Positions 1-5,065 of a stretch of DNA of 5,065 nt are shown here, one piece after another. The position numbers and the translations under genes were made by a program. The notes beneath the pieces are model-generated. The model made no database searches and was not told where the DNA came from. It worked only from the letters and a program-made list of their open reading frames with translations. The stretch covers positions 1-5,065 of the forward strand of contig QMMS01000340.1 in assembly GCA_003647375.1 (NCBI GenBank). The letters run 5' to 3'. Numbering within the stretch: the stretch's first letter is position 1; every line of letters begins with the position of its first letter. The stretch comes from Deltaproteobacteria bacterium. GTDB taxonomy: Bacteria; Desulfobacterota; Desulfobacteria; Desulfobacterales; B30-G6.

Positions 1-21
1 CGCCGCGACAAGACACCGCGG

Positions 22-122
22 TTATCCGCCTTGCCTTAGGGGTGACATCGCGCCGTAGCAATTAACCTTTGCTTTTGCATTCATCCACGGGCAAGCCCGT
101 GGTATTCTGCGAAGGCGGATAA
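22..122. repeat. 101-bp palindromic element bounded by an 11-bp perfect inverted repeat (MITE/REP-like)
   Basis: The ends TTATCCGCCTT (22-32) and AAGGCGGATAA (112-122) are perfect reverse complements. The pairing continues inward with GC against GC if one base is bulged. The interior carries a second, GC-rich hairpin at 85-102. CTTTTGCA (73-80) can pair with TGCGAAGG (108-115) through Watson-Crick and G-U pairs, so the inner stem and the long-range end pairing compete for the same right-hand bases. No open frame of useful size lies inside. The TA at each end would fit insertion at a TA dinucleotide, but the palindrome itself forces that symmetry, so it proves nothing. The structure is seen directly; the mobile-repeat interpretation is inference, because no second copy is present in this window. 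Confidence 0.6.
85..102. other. Perfect GC-rich hairpin upstream of cinA
   Basis: CCACGGGC and GCCCGTGG are perfect 8-base inverted repeats separated only by AA, so a folded form would have seven pairs and a CAAG tetraloop. The bases after it (TATTCTGC) are not a T-run, so it does not look like an intrinsic terminator. It lies inside the 22-122 element and 73 bases before the cinA start, where it could affect leader RNA folding. That effect is inference. Confidence 0.7.
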
Positions 123-166
123 AATGGCATTTGGATACGCAATGGGGTTCAGCACCAACTGGAAGT

Positions 167-171
167 GAGGA
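167..171 (+). promoter_or_regulatory. Ribosome-binding site of cinA
   Basis: GAGGA lies three bases before the ATG at 175, which is close. A second purine stretch, GGAAG at 161-165, lies nine bases before it. Either could base-pair with the 16S rRNA tail. The start itself is fixed by the protein: the family's conserved N-terminus (EIITIGTELLLGQ) begins at residue 4. Confidence 0.55.
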
Positions 172-174
172 ATA

Positions 175-1413
175 ATGCAGGCTGAAATAATTACCATTGG
201 CACGGAACTTTTATTGGGGCAGATCGTCGATACCAATGCTGCCTATTTAGCTAAAAAACTTGCAGCATTGGGGGTTAACGTTTTTCGATCCACGACCATT
301 GGTGACAATCAAGATCGGATTGCCAATGCGATCAGACGCGCATTGGATGACTGCGATATCGTCATTACCTCGGGTGGTATCGGACCGACCGTGGATGACA
401 AAACCCGCCAGGCGGTGGCTGCTGCCACGGGTCGTAATCTGGTGTTTGACCAGAGCCTTCTTGATGACATTAAAGCCTTTTTTGAAAAGAGGGGGCTGGT
501 GCTTGGGGAAAACAACCCGCGTCAGGCGTTTATTCCCCAGGACGCTACTGCCATTCGAAACCCCGTGGGCACCGCCCCTGGCTTTATCGTGGAACAGGGC
601 CATCGCTATGTGATATCGCTTCCCGGTGTGCCCCGGGAACTTTACTATTTGATGGAACATTCGGTGCTACCGTTTATTCAACGGGAATTTGGTTTGGAGA
701 CCGTTATCAACATGCGTGTGCTGCGTACAGCCGGCACCGGTGAAAGCAATATCGATCGATTGGTTGCTGATTTGGAAGAGTCAGACAACCCCACCGTGGG
801 CTTGTCTGCTTATCCCGGAGCGGTTGATATTCGCGTCACTGCCAAGGCCAAAGATTCGATCACAGCCCAGCAGTTACTGGATGACATGGAAACACAGTTG
901 CGGGATCGTCTTGGTGATATGATTTATGGTCTGGATGACGTAACCATTGAGAGTGTGGTTGTTAACATGCTTCTTGAACGTGGGTTAAATCTGGTGATAT
1001 TGGAAACCAATACAGGGGGGACCCTGGCTTGTCGATTGACAGCGGCTCCCCGCGGCTTTGAGGTGTTGGGTGGGACGCTGATTGCTTCTTTGTCCAAAGC
1101 TGCTGATTATTTATTGAAAACGTCTCATCACTCGCATTCTGTTTCCGCCGAGACTGCTGAAATACTGGCCGATAAAATTCGAGAGATTGCCGGAGCAGGC
1201 ATCGGTATGGCGATTGTAGGAGATGAGGACCCGAACATGGGTCCTTATGGCAGTGTTGCCGGTAACACCTATTTTGGTTTGAGTTGTCAAGACCTTAGCC
1301 AAATTGAGCATATTCAACTGGGTGGTATTTCCGGGGAAGGGCGAACAAGAATTATTAACAGTGGGCTGTCTATTTTACGAAACTGGTTGTTGAAAGAACA
1401 CCCAATATCTTAA
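175..1413 (+). CDS. cinA: CinA-family protein: intact MoCF-type N-domain, degenerate NMN-deamidase C-domain
   Basis: The protein has 412 residues, the usual length of full CinA. The N-terminal MoCF-like domain (about 1-165; COG1058, known elsewhere as an ADP-ribose/NMN pyrophosphatase) is well conserved: IGTELLLGQIVDTNAAYLA (7-25), TSGGIGPTVDD (65-75), NPVGTAPGF (129-137), LPGVPREL (149-156). A middle section with LRTAGTGES (183-191) and NPTVGLSAYPGAVDIRVTAKA (205-225, split here as NPTVGLS and VDIRVTAKA) also matches CinA. The C-terminal CinA/PncC domain (about 255-410; PF02464) aligns along its length but has lost its signatures. The usual ES(C/M)TGG with the nucleophilic serine is ETNTGG (277-282, Thr278). 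The usual YSNEAK is ASLSKA. The TGIAGPGGG loop is VGDEDPNMG (348-356). NMN deamidase activity is therefore doubtful (inference), while nucleotide pyrophosphatase activity may remain. The protein is probably cytoplasmic. It appears monocistronic, ending before the terminator at 1437-1472. Confidence 0.95.
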   Translation: MQAEIITIGTELLLGQIVDTNAAYLAKKLAALGVNVFRSTTIGDNQDRIANAIRRALDDCDIVITSGGIGPTVDDKTRQAVAAATGRNLVFDQSLLDDIKAFFEKRGLVLGENNPRQAFIPQDATAIRNPVGTAPGFIVEQGHRYVISLPGVPRELYYLMEHSVLPFIQREFGLETVINMRVLRTAGTGESNIDRLVADLEESDNPTVGLSAYPGAVDIRVTAKAKDSITAQQLLDDMETQLRDRLGDMIYGLDDVTIESVVVNMLLERGLNLVILETNTGGTLACRLTAAPRGFEVLGGTLIASLSKAADYLLKTSHHSHSVSAETAEILADKIREIAGAGIGMAIVGDEDPNMGPYGSVAGNTYFGLSCQDLSQIEHIQLGGISGEGRTRIINSGLSILRNWLLKEHPIS

Positions 1414-1436
1414 AACCATCAACCAATACAAAACAT

Positions 1437-1472
1437 AGACCTGAAGACTTGACCTAGTTTACAGGTCTTTTT
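1437..1472 (+). terminator. Rho-independent terminator after cinA
   Basis: AGACCTG (1437-1443) pairs with CAGGTCT (1462-1468), and the downstream arm runs into five consecutive T (1468-1472). The stem is seven pairs with an 18-base loop. A shorter alternative uses GACCT (1451-1455) with AGGTC (1463-1467) and a 7-base loop. It starts 24 bases after the cinA stop codon, the expected place for a transcript end. Confidence 0.7.
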
Positions 1473-1475
1473 ACG

Positions 1476-1620
1476 TAGAAGCTATCTAAAAATGTCTTTT
1501 GGCCCAAATCCTGCGTTGGGCTCTCGTTTCAAGTCCTCAAAATACATTAGTATTCCTGCGGGTTGAGACTTGAGTCCGCCTTGACTTTGAACCAAAATCC
1601 TATTTTTGAGATGGCTTCTA
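1476..1620. repeat. About 145-bp imperfect palindrome between cinA and the transporter gene (MITE-like)
   Basis: The left end TAGAAGCTATCTAAAAAT (1476-1493) matches the reverse complement of the right end, TAGAAGCCATCTCAAAAAT (from 1602-1620), apart from one substitution and one extra base. Going inward, the arms keep matching in patches: TTTTGGnnCAAA, then GGnCTCnnGTnTCAA. They meet at a perfect central hairpin, AATAC (1541-1545), loop ATTA, GTATT (1550-1554). Outer ends and centre share the same midpoint near 1548, so this is one structure and not several chance repeats. A small nested hairpin, GCCCAA (1502-1507) with TTGGGC (1516-1521), sits in the left arm. There is no protein-coding content. 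It resembles non-autonomous palindromic repeats scattered through bacterial genomes. That identity is inference, since no second copy is visible here. Confidence 0.7.
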
Positions 1621-1624
1621 AGGA
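1620..1624 (+). promoter_or_regulatory. Shine-Dalgarno sequence deciding the transporter start
   Basis: AAGGA lies 10 bases before the ATG at 1635, an acceptable spacing. The earlier in-frame starts, TTG at 1563 and ATG at 1611, have no comparable site, and the next ATG at 1644 lies 19 bases away. The first A of this site is also the last base of the 145-bp palindrome. Confidence 0.65.
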
Positions 1625-1634
1625 CCCCTTAAAC

Positions 1635-2375
1635 ATGTCACACATGCTGATCATTTTTATAGCCGGCTTTATAGCCAGCCTTTTCGGAACCTTGATAGGG
1701 GGCAGCAGTCTGGTGACCATACCGACCTTGCTTCTGTTGGGTTTGCCGCCGCATACCGCCATTGGTACGGATCGTTTTGGCATCATGGGCGTTTGTTTGG
1801 CCGGCTGGTATCAATTCCACCGAAAAAAATTGATCGACTATAGAATCGGCTTCACCATGGCCGTTCCCGTCATCATCGGTTCGTTTATAGGCGCCAGTCT
1901 GTGTATGGAAATCAGTGAAGTGGCTCTGAAGTGGATTATTATCGGTGTATCGCTTTTCTGTCTGGCGTTTCTTTTGTGGAACCCGAAGCTTGGTGTAGAG
2001 CCGGGTCAGCAGTCAGCAGGTAAAGCCAAGTATATCGGTGGTATTTTCCTGGCCTTCGGGGTGGGTGTGTACGTGGGTATTTATGGGGCCATGGGAGCAA
2101 CGCTGTTGATGTATATCCTGATCCTCTGGTTTGGCCAGACGTTTTTAAAGAGTGCGGGTACCGTAAAAATTGCCGCTTTCTCCATGAATGCAATGGCTGC
2201 CGTGGTTTTTGGCTACAATGGCGCCATAGCGTATGATTTGGCATTTCCCATGTTTTGCGGCTGCTTTATGGGTTCTTCCATCGGCGCCTACTATTCTGAC
2301 AGAATCGGAAATGTCTGGATAAAACGGTTTTTTCTGGTTTTGTTATCCATATTAATCGTCAAGTTGATTGTCTAG
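1635..2375 (+). CDS. TSUP-family (TauE/SafE-like) inner-membrane anion transporter
   Basis: The protein has 246 residues, very hydrophobic, with about eight likely membrane segments near residues 3-22, 43-58, 70-90, 98-115, 132-152, 154-168, 173-195 and 198-246 (the last stretch may hold two). The TSUP family (PF01925) shows in the start [20 protein letters not shown] (11-30), then [15 protein letters not shown] (32-46), the cytoplasmic-type turn [10 protein letters not shown] (61-70), the second-half [12 protein letters not shown] (148-159), and the closing [23 protein letters not shown] (213-237). The two halves reflect the family's internal duplication. The usual GxGGG glycine cluster is weakened to IGGSS in the first repeat. 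Known relatives carry sulfite, sulfonates or small organic acids; the substrate here cannot be read from the sequence. The open frame could extend upstream to 1563, but those codons lie in the palindromic repeat, so ATG 1635 was chosen. Its stop overlaps that of the convergent dehydratase gene. Confidence 0.88.
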   Translation: MSHMLIIFIAGFIASLFGTLIGGSSLVTIPTLLLLGLPPHTAIGTDRFGIMGVCLAGWYQFHRKKLIDYRIGFTMAVPVIIGSFIGASLCMEISEVALKWIIIGVSLFCLAFLLWNPKLGVEPGQQSAGKAKYIGGIFLAFGVGVYVGIYGAMGATLLMYILILWFGQTFLKSAGTVKIAAFSMNAMAAVVFGYNGAIAYDLAFPMFCGCFMGSSIGAYYSDRIGNVWIKRFFLVLLSILIVKLIV

Positions 2376-4024
2376 AGCCAAAGGGCCCCTTCTTCCGCAC
2401 CGGTCACCATTTTGCGATAGGCGGTCAGCATTCCGGGTGCCGGGTGATCGGGAAGGTTCAAGAGCTGCTGCTGTCTTTGGGCCAGTTCCTGATCTGATAA
2501 AAGGACCTGAAGCCGGTTGTTGTGGATATCGATTTCGATCACATCCCCATTCTTGACATAGGCCAGGGGACCCTTTTCCCAGGCTTCGGGCGCCACATGG
2601 CCCACGCAGGGACCGCGGGTTGCGCCGGAAAAACGCCCATCAGTTACCATGGCAACAGATGTATGCAGTCCCATGCCCACCAGCATGGCGGCCGGAATGG
2701 ATAGCTCCCGCATCCCGGGACCCCCTTTGGGGCCTTCATAACGGACGACCAGAACCGAACCCGGTTGGACCTGTTTGGCCAAAAGAAATTCTCGCACATC
2801 TTCTTCCGAATCAAATACAACGGCCGGTCCCTTGTGATACAGCATGCCGGGTTCTACGCCGGTCTTTTTCACCAGGGCACCTTTGGGCGCAAGGTTGCCG
2901 TAAAGGACACTGAAACATCCATTAGGGGAAATCGGATTAGAAAGGGGTTGAATGATTGTCTCATCAGGCGGCAGTGTCCCATCTAATACATCGCCGAGAG
3001 TGCCGCCCATACACAAGGGGGTGTCCAGATCAAGATAATCCGCAATGACTTTCTGCAGTCCCGGCACGCCGCCGGCTTGGTGAAAGTCATTGATATTGTG
3101 GATTGAAGACGGTTTGAATCTGGCCAGCACGGGTACTGATGACTGGATCTTATCAAATACTTGTAAATCCATATCCAAATTCATCAAGTGGGAACCGGCC
3201 AGCAAGTGAAGGACAGCATTTGTGGAGCCCCCAACGGCGGAAATAAGTTTGATTCCATTTTCAAGGCTTTTTTGGTTGAAGATCCGGTCGAAACAAAAGC
3301 CTTCACGCACAAGGGTAACAATTTGCTCTCCCACATCACGGCTTTGACGCTGCTTGGCCGCATCAAACGTCAGCATGGTAGAAGAACCAAACGGCGCCAG
3401 ACCACTGGCTTCCAGGAAGCATCCCATGGTGTTGGCGGTACCCATCATTGAGCACGTGCCGGATGAAGCGCAATACCGTTCCTGCCAGTTTAGGAAGGTC
3501 GGCATATCGATATCCTGTCGGCCTGCTTTACCGATGGCTTCTTTGAGATCCGACGTGACCACCGTGCGGCCGTCTAAGCGGCAGGGTAACATGGCTCCGG
3601 CGGTGAGAAAGATTGTGGGAAGATTGAGTCGGATTGCCGCCATGAGCATGCCGGGAATAATTTTGTCACATGAGCCGAGCATGACGAGTCCATCGAAGCC
3701 ATGCGCCCTGACCATGGCTTCTATGGAAGCCGCGATAAGATCGCGTTGTGGTAGAATGTAGTGCTGGCCGGGGCCCTGAGCCATTCCATCGCAAGGTGCC
3801 GGCACATTGAATTCACCCGGTGCCCCGCCGGCCGACCAGATGCCTTCTTTGACCCTTTGTGCAAGATCCTTCAACGGCAGATGGCCGGGATTGACATCTG
3901 TCCAGGAGTTGACCACTGCAATTTGAGGCTTGTCCAGGTCTTTTTGCCGATAGCCAACGGCATGCATGAGACCCCGGTAGTATGCCTCGGTGATATCTTC
4001 GGGTCGGCCACGATGGGATGTCAT
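2372..4024 (-). CDS. ilvD: IlvD/Edd-family dehydratase (dihydroxy-acid dehydratase-like), Fe-S enzyme
   Basis: The protein has 550 residues and belongs to the family (PF00920) that dehydrates 2,3-dihydroxy acids to 2-keto acids: in branched-chain amino-acid synthesis (IlvD), or on gluconate and other sugar acids in relatives. Visible signatures are [14 protein letters not shown] (117-130), with cluster Cys119 and the metal-site [15 protein letters not shown] (188-200, cluster Cys191), [11 protein letters not shown] (265-275), [13 protein letters not shown] (428-440), [11 protein letters not shown] (461-471, with the catalytic serine of the GRFSG motif) and GHVAPEA (475-481). The position that holds a third cysteine in 2Fe-2S members reads PGH (46-48), as in E. 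coli IlvD, which points to an oxygen-sensitive 4Fe-4S type (inference). [11 protein letters not shown] (79-89) departs from the usual DGIAMGHEGM, and the protein is shorter than the 616 residues of E. coli IlvD, so the substrate is uncertain and the symbol marks the family only. It overlaps the upstream dehydrogenase gene by ATGA, suggesting translational coupling. Confidence 0.88.
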   Translation of the reverse strand: MTSHRGRPEDITEAYYRGLMHAVGYRQKDLDKPQIAVVNSWTDVNPGHLPLKDLAQRVKEGIWSAGGAPGEFNVPAPCDGMAQGPGQHYILPQRDLIAASIEAMVRAHGFDGLVMLGSCDKIIPGMLMAAIRLNLPTIFLTAGAMLPCRLDGRTVVTSDLKEAIGKAGRQDIDMPTFLNWQERYCASSGTCSMMGTANTMGCFLEASGLAPFGSSTMLTFDAAKQRQSRDVGEQIVTLVREGFCFDRIFNQKSLENGIKLISAVGGSTNAVLHLLAGSHLMNLDMDLQVFDKIQSSVPVLARFKPSSIHNINDFHQAGGVPGLQKVIADYLDLDTPLCMGGTLGDVLDGTLPPDETIIQPLSNPISPNGCFSVLYGNLAPKGALVKKTGVEPGMLYHKGPAVVFDSEEDVREFLLAKQVQPGSVLVVRYEGPKGGPGMRELSIPAAMLVGMGLHTSVAMVTDGRFSGATRGPCVGHVAPEAWEKGPLAYVKNGDVIEIDIHNNRLQVLLSDQELAQRQQQLLNLPDHPAPGMLTAYRKMVTGAEEGALWL

Positions 4025-4926
4025 TTTTCTGCTCCTTTCTTGCGGAATTCAACGTCTAATATTTTTTCAAATACTTTGATTAAAGCCCCTTTACTCTCGG
4101 TTCCCAATCCTTGGGCCAGGGCCATCTGGAAAATATTTGTGGCGGCCTGCGTCAAGGGCAGGGGTATTTTATGTTGGGCGCCGATTTCAGCAGCACTGGC
4201 CATATCCTTATAGGCGCTTTCGAGAGGATAGCCCTGGTCAAAACTGTTTTCCAGGGTTAAGGGTGTGAAAAATTCAGCCGCAAAACTTCGGCCGGTTCCT
4301 GTGGTAATGATCCGGCAGACCTTTACCGGATCCAACCCCAGCTTGGCGGCCATGGGGAGTACTTCGGCCAAACCAGCCGCATTTATGTTAAATAAAAGCT
4401 GGTTGACAAGTTTGGTCAGTTGACCTGATCCCACCGGGCCCATGTGGAGAACCGTATCGCCGATGATTTCCAACAAGGGACAGATGCGGTTAAAAATCAT
4501 TTTTGTGCTACCTACCATGACGGTGAGTGAGGCCTCTTTGGCTCGAGATTCCATTCCTGATACAGGTGCATCGCAAAAAAAGATGTTTATACGACTCAAT
4601 TTGCGGGCCATCTCGACACTGCGTAAATAGCTGATGGTGCTCAGGTCCACAATCAACATCGCTTTTTCGGCAGCCTGAGCAAGACCTGTTTCACCAAAAA
4701 TGACCTGTTCGACAATATCGGTACTTGGCAAACTTAAAAACACCACCTCGGCTTGGGCGGCGATATCGGCCGGTGTTCGGCCGGCATCGGCACCGTTTTC
4801 GACCAGAAATTCCACTGCCCGGGAATCGATATCATTTACACATATCTGGTAACCGGCCTTGAGAAAATTCAAGGCCATCCATTTGCCTATCTGCCCGAGA
4901 CCGATAAAACCGATTCGACGCATCAT
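4021..4926 (-). CDS. NAD(P)-dependent beta-hydroxyacid dehydrogenase (3-hydroxyisobutyrate dehydrogenase / tartronate semialdehyde reductase family)
   Basis: The protein has 301 residues from the chosen start, typical of this family, which reversibly oxidises beta-hydroxy acids to semialdehydes with NAD(P). The N-terminal Rossmann domain has GFIGLGQIG (6-14) with the GxGxxG loop. Strand 2 ends in NDID (31-34), and an acidic residue there favours NAD over NADP (inference). The substrate loop is DLST (94-97) and DAPVSGME (119-126); most relatives have GG where this has GM, and a proline after the ST motif is Tyr. The all-helical C-domain carries [14 protein letters not shown] (163-176) with the catalytic-type Lys172 and Asn175, and YKD (239-241) for the cofactor side. 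An ATG at 4935 would add three residues (MNK), but it directly abuts the GAGGA site, so ATG 4926 was preferred. Which member of the family it is (3-hydroxyisobutyrate, tartronate semialdehyde, sulfolactaldehyde or other) cannot be decided. It lies in an apparent operon, just after the partial gene and overlapping the dehydratase. Confidence 0.9.
   Translation of the reverse strand: MMRRIGFIGLGQIGKWMALNFLKAGYQICVNDIDSRAVEFLVENGADAGRTPADIAAQAEVVFLSLPSTDIVEQVIFGETGLAQAAEKAMLIVDLSTISYLRSVEMARKLSRINIFFCDAPVSGMESRAKEASLTVMVGSTKMIFNRICPLLEIIGDTVLHMGPVGSGQLTKLVNQLLFNINAAGLAEVLPMAAKLGLDPVKVCRIITTGTGRSFAAEFFTPLTLENSFDQGYPLESAYKDMASAAEIGAQHKIPLPLTQAATNIFQMALAQGLGTESKGALIKVFEKILDVEFRKKGAEK
4032..4036 (-). 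promoter_or_regulatory. Shine-Dalgarno sequence of the dehydratase gene
   Basis: On the minus strand AGGAG (within GAAAGGAG) stands seven bases before the ATG at 4024. It lies inside the last codons of the upstream dehydrogenase gene and supports the ATGA-overlapping start. Confidence 0.8.
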
Positions 4927-4935
4927 TTTATTCAT

Positions 4936-4940
4936 TCCTC
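4936..4940 (-). promoter_or_regulatory. Shine-Dalgarno sequence deciding the dehydrogenase start
   Basis: On the minus strand GAGGA is followed immediately by the ATG at 4935 (no spacer). The ATG at 4926 lies nine bases downstream, a normal distance, and the ATG at 4923 lies 12 bases away. This makes 4926 the better start. The site sits between the stop of the upstream gene (4943) and the dehydrogenase. Confidence 0.6.
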
Positions 4941-4942
4941 AT

Positions 4943-5065
4943 TTAGAATATCTTTTTTCTTCGCCACTGTTTGGGGCGGTCACTGGGATAGTTGAGACCG
5001 CTTGCATCAACACCTAAATCAACGAACAGTTTGGCCAAGGTGATGGCAGAGCTATACCCTTCCAG
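4943..5065 (-). CDS. C-terminal end of an unidentified protein (5' part beyond window)
   Basis: One minus-strand frame stays open from the window edge for 40 codons and closes with TAA at 4945-4943. The peptide begins LEGYSSAITLAKLFVDLG, a probable amphipathic helix, and ends in a basic tail, PKQWRRKKIF. It reads like genuine protein in composition, and its stop is only eight bases before the GAGGA-ATG region of the dehydrogenase gene, as expected inside an operon. I do not recognise the family. By context it could be another enzyme of the same hydroxy-acid pathway. The coding call is fairly safe; the function is unknown. Confidence 0.7.
   Translation of the reverse strand: MEGYSSAITLAKLFVDLGVDASGLNYPSDRPKQWRRKKIF

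Noticed and set aside
3..21. CCGCG...CGCGG inverted repeat at the left edge
   Set aside because: Only five pairs in GC-rich sequence at the window edge; too short to call as a separate element.
3..65. Short + strand reading frame ending in TAA at 63-65, as the possible tail of an upstream gene
   Set aside because: Only 20 codons, running through the inverted-repeat element, with no recognisable protein features.
247..660. 137-codon minus-strand frame within cinA
   Set aside because: It lies opposite strongly conserved CinA motifs and shows no family signature or ribosome-binding site of its own that would justify a call.
1449..1477. Possible promoter TTGACC (1449-1454), 17 bases, TACGTA
   Set aside because: The -10 box is weak and the stretch lies inside the terminator hairpin.
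1581..1606. Possible sigma-70 promoter, TTGACT (1581-1586) with TATTTT (1601-1606)
   Set aside because: The spacer is only 14 bases and the -10 match is poor; the AT-rich bases are explained by the palindrome arm.
1563..1634. Upstream in-frame starts (TTG 1563, ATG 1611) for the transporter gene
   Set aside because: These codons lie mostly in the palindromic repeat, have no Shine-Dalgarno at proper spacing, and the conserved hydrophobic N-terminus begins only at 1635.
3354..4213. Two long + strand open frames (3354-3761 and 3761-4213) opposite the dehydratase and dehydrogenase genes
   Set aside because: Both are antisense shadows of well-supported genes, and their translations show no family features.

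Overview
This is a chromosomal bacterial segment of roughly balanced base composition. It holds five protein-coding genes, one of them cut by the window edge, and two compact palindromic repeats in the spaces between genes. No rRNA, tRNA, CRISPR array, phage gene or transposase gene was seen. The mix of genes and the style of the intergenic palindromes would fit an anaerobic deltaproteobacterium (Desulfobacterota), but that is only an impression from pattern memory.

Left half, + strand. Bases 1-174 carry no recognisable gene. They hold a 101-base element bounded by a perfect 11-base inverted repeat, then the ribosome-binding site of cinA. cinA (175-1413) encodes a two-domain CinA protein. Its N-terminal nucleotide-pyrophosphatase-type domain looks intact, but its C-terminal NMN-deamidase-type domain has lost the signature catalytic residues. 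A rho-independent-type terminator (1437-1472) follows. Directly after it comes an imperfect palindrome of about 145 bases (1476-1620), whose right end touches the Shine-Dalgarno sequence of a TSUP-family (TauE/SafE) membrane transporter gene (1635-2375).

Right half, - strand. Three genes are packed as one apparent operon, read from right to left: the C-terminal 40 codons of an unidentified protein (4943-5065), a beta-hydroxyacid dehydrogenase of the 3-hydroxyisobutyrate dehydrogenase family (4021-4926), and an IlvD/Edd-family dehydratase (2372-4024). The first pair is separated by only a few bases and the second pair overlaps as ATGA. The operon's last stop codon overlaps that of the convergent transporter gene in a shared CTAG, so no intergenic terminator separates them.

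How the genes may work together: an IlvD-type dehydratase coupled to an NAD(P)-dependent beta-hydroxyacid dehydrogenase suggests hydroxy-acid or sugar-acid metabolism. Branched-chain amino-acid synthesis remains possible for the dehydratase. The TSUP transporter could export or import an organic or sulfur-containing anion, but it lies on the opposite strand and its link to the operon is unproven. I found no clear new defence or mobile system. The most notable points are the degenerate CinA C-terminal domain and the two palindromic repeats.
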